Shown: positions 24,082 to 35,703, numbered from the stretch's first letter. The stretch is DNA of 64,000 nt from Chytriomyces cf. hyalinus JEL632 (GCA_025435555.1 JAIWWG010000087.1:1-64000); one strand, 5' to 3'. Notes: generated by a model not told the origin, from the sequence alone. Numbers and translations: made by a program.

Positions 24082-24948
24082 ATGTTCCGACACAGCCTGC
24101 GACATTTGACCGCCAAAGCGAGACCGTTTCAAGCACCGCGATTCTTGTCCTCATCAACAAGTTTAGATCCCAGCTCTATTCCATCGAAACTTCATCTCTC
24201 TGATCGCCCGTCTACTTTTCGCAGTCTCTCGACACACGAACGCAACAAAGAAGCTGAAGGAGGGCGAAGGGTGAATACGATCATTGTTTGGATGCATACG
24301 CATGCTGACACTTTGGACTTTCACAAAGCTACGCCGTATCGTACATTCAGCAGGACGGCACCAAAAAGACAGTGTATGCAAAAGATGGATGGAATCTTCT
24401 CGATCTGGCGCATTCAAATAACATTGAGCTGGAAGGTGTGTGTTTGTCATGTGCGGTTGTTTGATTGATACAAATACTGGGGGTCGCTTTGCCGGTGATG
24501 AAACTCACATCTCTTTGGTTTTTTTTGGCTGAACAGGCGCTTGCGAGGGTTCATTGGCATGTTCGACGTGTAAGTATGACTAGGAGAGGGGAGTGTTCTG
24601 GTTTTTGCTGCAACTGAATGAGTTGGGCATTCGCAGGCCATGTTGTGATGCAGAAGGAGTTTTACGAGAAACTGGAAGAGCCGAGCGACGAAGAGAATGA
24701 TATGCTGGATCTTGGTGCGTTTGTTGTCGTTGTCTGTGTGGCAGCATTACTAATGATTTCAAACCAGCCTTCGGATTAACAGAGACGTAGGTTCCCTTCT
24801 TGGCCACACTCACATCAAAACACATTCACACGCATTATCAAAACACAGATCCCGACTCGGTTGTCAGGTTGAAATGAGCAAAGATCTGGACGGAATGACT
24901 GTTCGCATTCCAAGCGCATCACGAAACATCAAACAGGAAAAGATGTGA
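24082..24948 (+). CDS. YAH1: Mitochondrial [2Fe-2S] ferredoxin (adrenodoxin type)
   Basis: An electron carrier for mitochondrial Fe-S cluster biogenesis and heme A / ubiquinone steps. The N-terminal exon (MFRHSLRHLTAKARPFQ...) is a basic presequence. Later exons encode DGTKKTVYAKDGWNLLDLAH, the cluster motif CEGSLACSTC (Cx5Cx2C), FYEKLEEPSDEENDMLDLAFG, TSRLGCQ with the fourth ligand, and LDGMTVRIPSASRN. Introns near 24276-24336 or later, 24436-24536, 24571-24636, 24717-24767 and 24788-24848. The first acceptor is uncertain: the expected beta-strand YAVSYIQQDG is in the wrong phase with the only good donor, so either a later acceptor is used or one base is off. Its 3' end lies 65 bp from the EF-Ts stop, convergent. 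Confidence 0.9.
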
Positions 24949-25013
24949 TCCATCTTATTTAATTGACCAACGATAGTCAACGTAAGAAACGCGTGGGGGG
25001 AATAAAAGAAACA

Positions 25014-26065
25014 TCATCCAAGAGTCTCACATGCCTTCAATCCCGCCTGCTGCAGCACCTCTTCGGCAAAATTGCTTTCCTTCACTTCAATTCCTTCGCC
25101 GCAGACATACCTGCTGAATTCAACCACTTTGATGGCGACTCCGTGTTTGGTTCGAAAGTTTTCAAGCACTTGCTCGACAGTTCCTCCGCCCATTAAAAAC
25201 TGCTGTCGATACAGAATTTGCGCTTCGAGTTCTTCGGGTGAGAGTGATGCCATGTCTTTGACGTCCGTGTCTCTCACATAAATGGGATCGAATCCAACAA
25301 CTTGCTGCGCCAACTGCCGTGCCAGTGCCGCAAGCTCTTCTTTCGGTGCATTCATTGCATCCGAGATGGACAATGCCACGACAGCGCCAATACGGCCCAT
25401 CAAATCAGAAGATCCATGCGCAAAAGCTCCATAAACAAGACTCATGGACGGCTTCATTGGCGTCAAAGTCACACGACGCAGTTTCATGTTTTCGCCCATT
25501 TTCGCAATTGCTTCAACAAGAATTGGAGTCACTTTGTTTGCATTGGACCATGTTTTGAGTGACTCTGCATCGCTGCATTCGGAAAACAGCGAGGATCCTG
25601 GGACGGGTTTCACTTCCAATCCTCGTTGTTGTTGAACAATTCCACGGATAGTTGAGACAGCAGATTTGAACCCGTCTGATCTTTGAACAAAATCCGTCTC
25701 ACAGTTGACTTCAACGAGGCCTGCATGCGAGCCGGACGAGAACACGGCAACGAGGCCCTCTTTTGTGGTGCGAGATGCGACTTTTAATGAAGTCTTTGCG
25801 GCGGATGCGAGGAGGGATTCGAGCGCTTTTGTGTAGTCGTTATGGTTTTCTGTGAGTGCTTGGCGTGCTTTTGCGATGGGTGCTGGGGAGTGTGTTGTTT
25901 GTTAAGATACAGGTTGCGTTGCGCCGATGCTTGCTCACCTTGGGTTTCCTTTCGCAGACGTGCCACCAGTTGGGCGAGTGACTCTGCCTTGGGTGCTGTT
26001 GAGTAGAAGCGCAAATGGCTTTGCTGCGATACAGATCGAAGCGCCGATCGGAGAAGACTTGTCAT
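25014..26065 (-). CDS. TSF1: Mitochondrial elongation factor EF-Ts
   Basis: The nucleotide exchange factor for mitochondrial EF-Tu. Exon 1 (25939-26065, 127 nt, 42 codons plus one base) encodes the presequence MTSLLRSALRSVSQQSHLRF and the first helix of the UBA-like domain, LAQLVARLRKETQ. A 56-nt intron follows (donor gtgagca). Exon 2 continues with PIAKARQAL and the TKEGLVAVF block, then the EF-Tu contact region VEVNCETDFVQR. Further on are FVYGAFAHG-like SLVYGAFAHG, GRIGAVVALS, LARQLAQQVVGFDPIYV and EVVEF-like VVEFSRYVCGEGIE. It is complete, ending CETLG-stop. Its first exon is the apparent source of the exon found at the start of the Crinkler copies at 8.9, 27.9 and 29.7 kb. Confidence 0.9.
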
Positions 26066-26160
26066 ATTTTTTGCTCGTTTTTACTGAACTGCCAGCCCCT
26101 CACAACACACCACATTACGCAGGAAGCACGTTGGAAACAGCGACCGCGCTTGAAAAGATC

Positions 26161-26450
26161 TTAAAAATTCAGCTGTTCAAAGTCGCATCTGTCCAAATAG
26201 TGGTCACGTCGCACAGCAGCATTCTTCAAGAACTCGGCATCTCCAAGCACAACGAAGAATACTTTGGCCAAATAAAGCCAGTCACCAAGAATTTTCCTGT
26301 TGAACCACAGAAAGTGGTGTCGTACTTCGTGAATATCACCTTCGAACGCGTTTTCGATTCCGTCTGGCACGATAAAGACTGGCCCGCGACTTTTGTGAAA
26401 TCGTTCAAAAAGTCATCGTTCCTCCTGTAATCGTATAAAGTTTGCATCTT
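26161..26450 (-). pseudogene. 3' fragment of a Crinkler gene
   Basis: Only the C-terminal part remains. It has the sequence before the Walker-B-like site in one frame (YDYRRNDDFLNDFTKVAG), then PDGIENAFEGD, FNRKILGDWLYLAKVFFVVLG and a terminal FEQLNF-stop in another. It matches the ends of the Crinklers at 26626 and 28107. It lies only about 95 bp upstream of the EF-Ts start codon, which places a Crinkler 3' end directly in front of EF-Ts exon 1, the arrangement expected at the breakpoint of the duplications that gave Crinklers an EF-Ts first exon. Confidence 0.7.
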
Positions 26451-26625
26451 AAATGTCCTGGAGCTTCGTTACTGCAGCTGTTGTGTTGCTGGAGCACGTG
26501 CTTTGATGGTTGAGATCAATCAGTACCACAAATGCTGCCGGCAGCCGTCAACGTACTATTGTGCAACCCAGCCTAATTCAGTATACATTGCAGAGACTGG
26601 GAGAGTGATGGAGTGAGACAGTACA

Positions 26626-27987
26626 TTAAAAATTCAAACGTTTGAATTTGTATCCGCCCAGGATGCTGGTAGGTTGCAGTGAAATATCGTTGAAAAAAGA
26701 CGGATGATCCAAAACAACGAAGAATACTTTTGGCAAATAGAGCCAGTTCCCCACAATCTTCTTGCAAAACAAGATAAATCGGTCTTGCCCTTCGAATTCA
26801 TCCCCTTCGAAAGCGTTTCCACTTTCGTCCAGCACAATGTAGACAGGGCCAGCAACATCAGTGAAATCATTTAAGAAATGGGCAACACTTTTGTAGTTTT
26901 TCGTAAGCATTGACGGCGGCATGATAAACATCAGCTTCAGTGCTTGTTTCAAATACGCCAACACGGCAGAATTAAACGAGTCTTGATTCAACACCTCCTT
27001 TCGAAAGTTGACATAGACTGTGTGGCACTAAGCATTTGTTGAAATGGATTTCGTTTCGTCACATCAGGCCACGCCTGTCTTGATATATTGATGTAACGGC
27101 TGCTGATTTCTGATATGTCCTTGTGTGCGCTGTCAGCAATTGGAATCATCCATTCCTGCCCGCTTTTAGACACGGCTCGCTCAAAATTTGCACTTTGAAT
27201 TTTTTGAAGTTTCGCGACAGCCTCTCCTTCATTGACAGAGTTGATTTGTGGTTGGCTGAGAGAAGAGATGCTCGGCATTTCATCTTTCCACTTGAAAACG
27301 TCCGCATACGTTATTGCGCGCGATTTAATTTCAACATCAGCAACGCCATGTTTTGGAGGGGTGCTGGAGGTCCGAGATAACTTGGTCTGTTGCGGGACCG
27401 TGGTACAGATCATCTGGCGCTGAATCCAAGAAGACAGACACATTCCTAATGCTGTTCATGACTTGCAAACACCATTAAAATAATGAGTACGCAGTGACAA
27501 GGGGAAGACAAACAAACGTACCTTGAAAAATACACCCTCCCTTTGTATGCTGGCGCCTGGGGTAGCGCGGAACATGGAAATTTCATCTTTTGCGTCCTCC
27601 GGATCTCTGCCGTATGCCGCTCGACTTGAAAGCTTCTTCCATTTGTCGATATCACGTTTTGTGAATCCTCCGACTCCCTCCTTAAAGACCCTGACGAGCG
27701 CGAGTCTGATTACGTCCACGTGAGCCAGAGCGCTGATGTTCTCTGCAAGAATGGCCTGCTTCAAATTTAAGACAGTGGCTGCAGATTTGATGTTGACTTG
27801 AAGCGCACTGTGATCGGACCTGTTTCCGAGCACGCAGAACACTTTTTTCCGGTGGGCAGTCGGTTACTGCTGCTCACCTCGGACATCGTTGCGCAGACCG
27901 GCTCCCACCTGGGTCAGACACTCTGTCTTGGATGCTGCTGAGTAGAAGCGCAGACGGTAGTGGTCATCGAAACACTAGTCGGAGAAT
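26626..27987 (-). pseudogene. Crinkler gene with EF-Ts-type first exon, broken
   Basis: Exon 1 (about 27884-27987) aligns base by base with EF-Ts exon 1 and has the same gtgagca donor, but contains a TGA in its first 12 codons and length changes. The CRN domain exon is well kept: FCVLGNRSDHSALQVNIKS, LNLKQAILAEN, DVIRLALVRVFKEG, then the conserved FRATPGASIQREGVFFK exon end. The C-terminal exon begins VMNSIRN but shifts frame near 27360 and again near 27020, before the NTPase-like part with PVYIVLDESGNAFEGD and KVFFVVLDHPSFFND. The second Crinkler of the cluster; probably non-functional. Confidence 0.75.
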
Positions 27988-28106
27988 GCCAGGCATTTTA
28001 GGTAAAATCTTCCTCTCGTTTCATCTTCATATATATGTGCCAAAAACAACATTTTCACAACCACCACCAACAAGAGCAGCAACCCCACAAGCAGCAATAA
28101 AGAACA

Positions 28107-29737
28107 CTACCACCAGGATTGATTCTGAACTTGGCTTGGATTCAAACGCTCAAAGCTGAAACTACTGCCTCCCATGGGAGCGACAGGTTTTCGGCCAACA
28201 TTATTAATGAAAGAAGCGCGTCCAAGCACAATAAAAAACACGTTCGGCAACGCAAACCAGTGACTGAGAATTTTCCTGCAAAACAACAGAAACTGGTGTC
28301 GCACTTTCAAGTCATTCCCTTTAAACGCGTTTTCGATTCCGTCAAGTACAATATGGACAGGACCCGCGACTTGTGTTAAATCCTCCAAAAAGTCCTCGAC
28401 AGTCTCATACTCGTTTGAAAGCATTAACGGGGGAGAGATGAACGTTGGTTCCAAAGCGGCTTTCAAGTAATTTATCATTGTAGAGTTGAAGGAGCCTTCA
28501 GTGAAAGGCTGAGTCGTTGTAAACTGGACACGGACAGTGTGACAGCTGCAAAGAGTATATTTGAATGCATCTCGTGTCGTCATGTCCCATGTCTCTTGTG
28601 ATTTACTGATGTAATGCGTGCTGAATTCGGAAAAGCCATGCCCGTTTTCAGCTATTGGAATCACCCAGTCTGCTCCAGTCGTAGCTCGCAGGAAATTTGC
28701 TTGATGGGTTTTTTGAAGTTTCTTAACGGCATCTGTTCCATTGAATATGTTTTGGTGGCTACGCGCAGAGACAATTGGCGTTTCATCCTTCCACTTGATA
28801 TGTTCCATGCAAGTAATTGCTTGTGATTCGAGTTCCATGTTAGACGCGTCAGAACGACTTCTCAAAGAGCCTTGAAGTTGCGCATCTGTTCCATAGAAAA
28901 AGGAGTTGTTTTGATGGTTTCGCGCAGAGACAATTGGCGATTCATCCTTCCACTTGATATGTCGCATGCAAGTCATTGCTTGTGATTCCCCTTCCATGCC
29001 AGAAACGCCAGAATTTGGAGTGGGTTTGGAATCCTTTGGCGCTGTACCCAAAAAGCGTTGAAGCCGGGCAAGTCGAGGCAACTTGCTTTCGTGTGGAAGC
29101 AGGACAAGCACGTGGTACATCTCATCCGGAGTTGCATTCATGTAAAAGCGCGTCTTTTTCTTTGAGTTCATGACCTGAGAAAAACATAAATTGAAAGAGG
29201 GGATGAGGGTTAAGAAAAGAATACCAGCAAACCTTGAAAAACATTTTGTTTTTCTCCAGGCAGGCGCCGCGGGTACGGTGGAATATGGAAACGTCATCTG
29301 TCGCGTTTTCGGGATCGTTGCCGTAACTTGCTTTGCTCAAAGGTTCTTGCCATTTCTGGAGATCATTTTTCGTGAGTGTTCCCTCATTTGTTTTGAAGAT
29401 CCGGACAAGTGTGAGTTTGCATGCATCCACATGACCCAGATCCTTGATCTTCTCTGCACGAATAACCTTCTTGAGTCTTGCGACAGATGCTATGGAATCG
29501 ATTGTGACGTGGAACGCGGGAAGGTCCGGGTGGTTGGCCAGTACACAACGAACTATTTCAAGGGAAATTATGGTTCAACTGAGAGTATTTTGGGGGCGCA
29601 GATGGTTAACCTTGGTTCTCCTTGCGAAAACGAGCTGCAACCTGGGCGAGCGACTCGGTCTTTGGTATTGATGTATCGAAGCGCAGATGGGCGTGCTGGG
29701 ATCTGTGTTGAAAAACGGATCTGAGAAGCCTTGTCAT
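28107..29737 (-). CDS. Crinkler (CRN) protein with EF-Ts-derived mitochondrial leader, intact
   Basis: Three exons: 29611-29737, 29233-29552 and 28107-29174, giving 504 residues with no break. Exon 1 (127 nt, phase 1, identical in length and phase to EF-Ts exon 1) encodes MTRLLRSVFQHRSQHAHLRF and ends RFRKENQ; 25 of its 42 residues equal EF-Ts. Exon 2 is the ubiquitin-like CRN header (VRCVLANHPDLP, ARLKKVIRAEK, DACKLTLVRIFKTNEG). Exon 3 has VMNSKKKTRFYMNATPDE, an internally duplicated block of about 53 residues (each with HIKWKDE[ST]PIVSAR), and an NTPase-like end with PVHIVLDGIENAF (Walker-B-like) and NVFFIVLGRASF (sensor-like). I see no clear Walker A. Family knowledge says CRNs are modular effectors; a mitochondrial destination is inferred from the leader. 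Confidence 0.8.
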
Positions 29738-30091
29738 ATTTTCATATTTTTTTTTTTTTTTCAGCTTTGCTTGGGTTCCATCTTCACTCCTGCAAACGGA
29801 CGTGACCCCTGAATGCCACCGAGAATCTATCCCGATTTCTGGCGCTTGGTTCCATCTCTGACCCCTGAAATTCCAACAAACCCTGCCTATAAAACTTGTT
29901 GATGTAGTTGCTACTGATCTCTGACTTGAAGCCGTATGCATTGTCCGCAATTGGATTCATCCATTCTTACCCCAGCTTTCGAAACGGCTCGTTCAAATTA
30001 TGCGTCAGGACATGGCACAAAGCTTGTCATATTTCCTTCAAATTTCTTATTTCTTGTACTTCAAAACAATAGTTGCATTGTTCTGAAACCA

Positions 30092-31042
30092 ATGAACGCG
30101 ACGCTATCACTGCCGGCGGCTGAGACTGCGTTACTGTACAGCTTCCTTGGCACAGGACTCTGCGCAACTTGCGGCATCATAGCCGCACTCTTGCACCACT
30201 CCTTCTGCGTCGAACTCCTTGCGAAACCCGATCGAGAAAATGCGTTTGCACACTTTGCGTCACCGTTCAACATGCAACTGCTAGCCATGTGCGTTGCCGT
30301 CGTTGGGACGTACATTTGCGCAATCCTTCAACTAGCAACAACACAGACGTACACAATCCAACTGTTTATGGATATCTGTGTAGCAACCCTTGAACTCAAT
30401 TACCTGCGATACTCATGGGCACGCGCTGGATCCATTATGGAAATTGTATACCCGAAACTGGCTCGCTCATTGAAACGACTCGTGTTTCTGGCGCCGTTGA
30501 TTTTTTATGCGCAGACGTTACCGGCAGCTCTTGATGCAATGTGTGCGATGAGGCCTGATTTGGCGTATATTGTGGAGACTGGGAGTGTGCTTGAACAGGC
30601 GTTTTCGAGTGTTGCAGGGATTGCGTTGTTTGTATTTGATGTTGTGCTTCTGGCCGGATTCACGCGACATATCCGGAAATTGTATCAATCCATGGAAATG
30701 GGTGAAGCGGCCAGAACCGATCGATTCATGATTATTGCGCGGTATGGCCGTGTTTCGTGTTTGGTTTGGATCGTGAGCAATTTCATGTACATTGGTAGCT
30801 TAATGTTGGAGCAAGGGTCTTTTCTGTTTTGGTTGTTGATGGTGGGGTTGTATGTAGGGTCGACATTGACAGTGTTGGTGCTGTATACAATGAAGTTGGC
30901 ATTGTATAAATGTGCGGGTGGGATTGGGTCGAATGTGTTGAGTGCAAAGTCGTTGGGTGTTGTAGGTGGATCCACGACGACAACACGGAGGAAGGAGGAA
31001 GTTGTTTCTGTGAAGGAGTTGGTGCATGGTGTGAGGGATTAA
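30092..31042 (+). CDS. Seven-transmembrane protein, paralogue of the gene at 6.5 kb
   Basis: The start at 30092 gives MNATLSLPAAETALLYSFLG; the frame is open further upstream, but that part overlaps the region in front of the divergent Crinkler and is not hydrophobic. About seven membrane segments follow, with LAMCVAVVGTYICAILQLA, LFVFDVVLLAGF and a final VGLYVGSTLTVLVLYTMK. RFMIIARYG lies between helices 5 and 6, shared with the 6.5-kb gene. The C-terminal tail is Ser/Thr/basic. Receptor-like topology, but no recognised family. It is divergent from the intact Crinkler (about 350 bp between starts) and converges with a WOPR gene. Confidence 0.7.
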   Translation: MNATLSLPAAETALLYSFLGTGLCATCGIIAALLHHSFCVELLAKPDRENAFAHFASPFNMQLLAMCVAVVGTYICAILQLATTQTYTIQLFMDICVATLELNYLRYSWARAGSIMEIVYPKLARSLKRLVFLAPLIFYAQTLPAALDAMCAMRPDLAYIVETGSVLEQAFSSVAGIALFVFDVVLLAGFTRHIRKLYQSMEMGEAARTDRFMIIARYGRVSCLVWIVSNFMYIGSLMLEQGSFLFWLLMVGLYVGSTLTVLVLYTMKLALYKCAGGIGSNVLSAKSLGVVGGSTTTTRRKEEVVSVKELVHGVRD

Positions 31043-31093
31043 GTTTGTATTTAAAAACAATAGACATAACAAAAAGCTAATAATTGAAGAAAA

Positions 31094-32358
31094 TTAAGTG
31101 ATATGTGGTGCAGAATAAAAAATGCGAATGGGTTCAAGAATTGGAGTCGTGGACCAGTACGGATGATTCGAGAGGTATTCGAAACTTTTCCTGCGCAAAA
31201 GCGTTCCACCGTATTTCTGGACTTGAGTTTGGAAACGTGTCGATAAATAGTCTGAAGTTGTTTCATGCGGCAGAGGATGGTAATGTTGCGGGAATGTGGG
31301 TGGATTGAAATGGGATGAGTTTTGAAGGATCGAAAGCCGCCGATTGTGTGTGTGTGTGTTCGATTGATTTGAAGGTATTCGAGGTTGAGAGAATAAAACA
31401 GGATGATTCATGACTGATGATCTCCTTCGTTCCATTGAATGAAACACGGGCGAACTTGGAGACATGACTGCCAATGGCGGTGTCGCGTCTCTTGAATTCG
31501 CTGGCTCCAATGGATGATCATAGTACCGCCGCAGTAGCGCATCTTGCCTCGGAGTATGCAGCACTGCATGATCGATCAAGTTTATAGATGAAGCAGTGTC
31601 GTAATGGTGTTGCACGTGGTTTGGGTAAAAGTAATTGATGAGCCTAAATTTTGTGCCGCAGCTTCCTTCGACAGTCATTGTTCGTTTTGCGAGTCCACCT
31701 GTAATGAGTTGCGTATTTGGACGTACGCTTCTGAGAATGAATTCGCTGTTTTCGAGGATTTGAGGGGGTGTGTTGTTGTGGGAGTGTTGTGGGATTGGTT
31801 CGACTTCGCTGAAAAAAAATTTAAGTTTGACGTTGTTTTCTATGAAGTACAGAAAGGGGGGGTATCCTTACCGGTACAGTAAAAATGATCCGGATATGCG
31901 CGAATAAGACCAGTTGAGTCCATCTGGTTGAAAAAATGTCGTTTTTCATTATGAACAGCAAGCACATACACAACCACAGTAGCACCACTCTAACACAAGC
32001 GTAACTAACCTCTCCACCTCATTTTCTCCACCTTCGCAGTCTTTTCAGCAAACACGAGCACAGTCCCGCTTCGAATCCTGACGCCGCTCATCATGACGGG
32101 GAAGTTGTTGACGGCGTGCAATTGTCCGGTGACGACTGCTTCCACGATGCATTTTGCGTCGGCGTGGTCTTTTATGAAACCGGTCCATGTTTCTGAGGAT
32201 TGGAGGATGCGAGGGGTTGGTTGGCGTGTGTGGGTGTGAATTAAAGGGGTTTGCGACTGTTGGTGGGGTGGTGGTTGGCGTAGTGGAAGTGGTTGTTGAT
32301 GGTGTGTGTGAGAATGGCGGCGGTGTGGTTGTGGGTATGGATGCATTTTTGGCTGCAT
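31094..32358 (-). CDS. WOPR-domain (Gti1/Pac2) transcription regulator, copy 1
   Basis: DNA-binding regulator of the family that includes Wor1, Ryp1, Sge1 and Gti1/Pac2. The His/Pro/Gln-rich N-terminus starts at 32358 (MQPKMHPYPQPH; an in-frame Met at 32442 is the alternative). The WOPR first half follows: WTGFIKDHADAKCIVEAVV, IRSGTVLVFAEK and MRWRG. A small exon encodes LNWSYSRISGSFLLYR (31865-31913), and a further exon has FILRSVRPNTQLIT and GGLAKRTMTVEG, then FRLINYFYPNHVQH. The C-terminus carries YLSNHPYWSTTPILEPI, a version of a motif shared by the whole array. It keeps two introns inside the WOPR domain that most sister copies share. Confidence 0.85.
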
Positions 32359-32857
32359 GGATTGGATGGTACTTTTTAAGGAGGAAAGGGGGTAAAGATT
32401 TGCTTGACAGGCCCCGTCGGAATAAAGGTATGAAATTTCCACGCGCCGGAAAGCTGGATCGTTTTCATGATGAAATGAGAAGTATTTTTTATATTTATTT
32501 TATAACTGTAAAATGTAAAATGTAAAATGTAAAATGTAAAATGTATATTGGAAATGTGGGGTACGTCATGTCATGTCTGCCAAGTCTGTCTGTGCCAAGT
32601 CAGGTTTTTGTTTGAGGAAAGTATTAATAAAATATTTTATAAATATATTTTACTCGTTGGATCTTGGGTTGGTTGTACATGTACGTTTGTTTGTATTGGG
32701 AGATGGTTCTGGTTGAGGGTACGCGCCGTGCGTGTTTTATTGACATGATTTTCTGCCTGCGGATAATTGGTTGATGAAATTCCGCACAGGCTTTTTCAAT
32801 TCAAACATTTGCATTTTTGAATCCAAAACAATCCCTATCAAACACACTCCCCTCCCC

Positions 32858-35474
32858 TTAATCACTATCACTATCATCACTATCCGAAGAATCATCCACA
32901 TCATCCCTCACACCCTTCGAACTCTCCCCAGGAATCTTCCCACTCTTGATCGCAGCCATCTGTCCAGCAATCGTATCTTCCCCAGGCTCACTAATATCAT
33001 CCTCAATAATCTCAGCACTCAACTCTGGCGCATCAATCACCGTCAACGTCATTTCAATCGTCAAGTCACATCCCATGTTACAATCATTCTTGACAAACAC
33101 GTAAAATTTCCATGAACCCGCGTTCGGGGGCGCTTGGAATTGCAGTTTACAGGTTTGCGGTTGGGCACCGGGTGGACCCGCGTTGCTCACCTTTCCTAAA
33201 CTAATCAATCGGTTGTTTTCAAGGTTGCCCATGAGAACCCACCAGGAACTGCTTTTTTCTGTTGGGAAATAGGGGCAGTGGGTTGGGAACGCTTCGAGAC
33301 CTTGCTTGTCGAACCAGGTCGGTGGTTTGACTTCGGATTCGGCGACTGAAGGTGGTGTCACGTCTACTGGGATCACACCTTCACGCTTTTCGCGGCGGGC
33401 TTCGGATGGAGTAATGTGCTCCAATTGGACCGTGAGTGTCACAATCGAGCCAGGAGTAATAAATTCTTCACCCGCAACTATTTCCATGATCAAATTTAGT
33501 AAAACTCTTTTTCGATTGCATATAAAAACAAAAACAAACCCGCGAAGTTTGCCTTATTAATCCGCACAATGGGATACTGCTCCGCAACTTTACTCATCTC
33601 ATCCGCATGCTGACTTGGCATGATACTAAACGCCTCTTTCCGGACCTCATCGTCCAATTCGACAATCTCACGAGGACATGTTGTTCGTTTCTGAAAAGTA
33701 TAGTATGCGCATGAGGACGCCGTATCGCTGGATTCACGCGGATTGAAAAGCCGGCTCCTAACCTTCAAGGTGACAAAGTGCTTCAACGTTTCCAGGGTTA
33801 CATGCGGAAGTTGGCCCAAAGGTCCCTTGGTTGGAATCACGGCTTGAACAATGGACTGCCCAAAAAGGTTTTTTAAACTTTGAGCAAAATGATATTCTCC
33901 TCAGTCAAAAAACATTACCTGTCTCAATTCAATCGCAGCAATGGCAGGAGCAAGCCAGAATCGCGCCGCGCAAATCTGCAAAATTCCAACAACAACTAAC
34001 GCAGCGCGTTCTGCAACAAGCGCTTGTTCGGCAGCCAATTTGGGGTCCGGCAGTTGGAAGCGGCAAAAGTGCGAAAACAAAAGAATTTGGACCTTGTGAA
34101 GAAGTGCGTCTTCCACTTTGATGTACTGCAACAAAAAAAGACGCCAACATGATCAGACGAACAAGTTCAGTAACCCCCCAAAAAAAAGTACCTTCTTTCG
34201 CGATTCAAAAATGATTCCGTATTTTCCAATTTCGGCAGAAACTTGATCCCCAAGCGATTCCAAAATCGCCTTCTCCGATTTACTATACGTGACCGCATCC
34301 AACAAATCATCCGCCTTGAACACAACATCCAAAAGCGCTATTCGAAAAAAAAAGATCAGCACCACACAAAAACATCAACAACCACTGCAACACTCAACTA
34401 TTAATCCGCATCTGATCCTTCACCTCCTTATACAACGTTCCCATCGTTTCATGGCTAATTTTATCATTGTTCATGTTTTTCGACGTGTACCACCATTTGG
34501 CAACCAAAAGCGGCATCAGAATTCCAAACACGGATCCGTATACAAACAACACCATCATGTTGTTTTTCGATTCAACCAGATATTTTGGTAACGCAATTCC
34601 AAGTTGAAGTGCTGAGGGTTTCGCAACAAAAAAAAAAAATCAATAAAAAAAACTCCTTCACTACCACAACCACAAAAAAAAAATACCTTGCCGCCCATCG
34701 GGATGTCCAAACTCATCCCACGTCTTTCTCGCTTCATCGTCCGTCAACACTTTTTGAGCTTTCGCCAAATCATTGTAAACGACGGCTGCAGCTTCCTTTT
34801 CAGACTCTTCCGTCACCTTGTCGGGGTGGTATTTGAGGGATAGTTTTCTAAATGCTTTTTTGACTTCGCTTGCTGTTGCGCTCTGTAATAAATTGAATGA
34901 GATGGACGAAATGCAAGGGTTCATATATGAATGGGTTTTACCGTCGAGACACCCAAGATTTCGTAAGGATCCCAGAGCCCAGCGTCTGCAATCTTTGTTG
35001 TCGCAGTTTGGTACGCAACCGCAGCGAAAACGAGCCATCCAACAATGAGAAGCAGGGATCTAGAAAAAAAACCCAAAGTGCATGAATGCATCACATTCAT
35101 CCAATCAGTCAAACGTCAGACATGCAAAAACAACAACCCATCGCCAAGATGGATCAAGATCAAAGAGTAAATTACTTTGCAGATACGAATCCCTTCTCAG
35201 CAACCTTTCGTCGAGCGACACGGTCTCGCTTCAACTTGCATCCATCGCACGGGCATTCTGGGAGTCCTGAATTGGTGTTTTAATTGGGACATTGAAAGTA
35301 AAGGGGCGTGTGTGACTTTGAATGATTACCTCGCACATGACCCTCTGTACCGGCAGTCTGACCCTTCTTTGCAGCGAGCACCGAGTAGGTGGCCGGGACA
35401 AGCACAAGCGACAAGAATGAGATGACAAAGTAGTTGAAGATTGTCCCATTATCATCGTATTCGTATGCGCCCAT
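32858..35474 (-). CDS. SEC63: SEC63, ER translocon J-protein
   Basis: Membrane J-protein that works with Sec61/Sec62 and recruits the lumenal Hsp70 for post-translational import. The N-terminus MGAYEYDDNGTIFNYFVISF runs into a first membrane helix; a second helix follows near 35070 (LLLIVGWLVFAAVAYQ). The J domain begins DPYEILGVS and holds the catalytic HPD in LKYHPDK, then a third helix (MMVLFVYGSVFGILMPLLV). Helical Brl segments follow (LLDVVFKADDLLDAV; AIELRQ; PHVTLETLKHF), then the beta-sandwich (TLTVQLEHITPSEA; GSWKFYVFVKNDCNMGCDL) and an acidic Ser/Asp tail, as expected for Sec62 binding. At least eight short introns. A housekeeping gene embedded in the WOPR array. Confidence 0.9.
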
Positions 35475-35703
35475 TTTATTTATTTATTTAAATATTCAAT
35501 TGTGAATATATTGACACGTTTTAAACGAAACAGCCATGATCCAGAAATCTCAAGCTGTATTTCTTTTGTTTTGATGATGCGCGTTCTGACACCATCCTGA
35601 AACTTCTGATCCACCTTCGAAACACCAACTTCTGAAACAGTTTCGAATCATTCAATGCGCACCGTATAAAACCCCACTTGGACCAACCCCACTTTCTCCA
35701 AAT

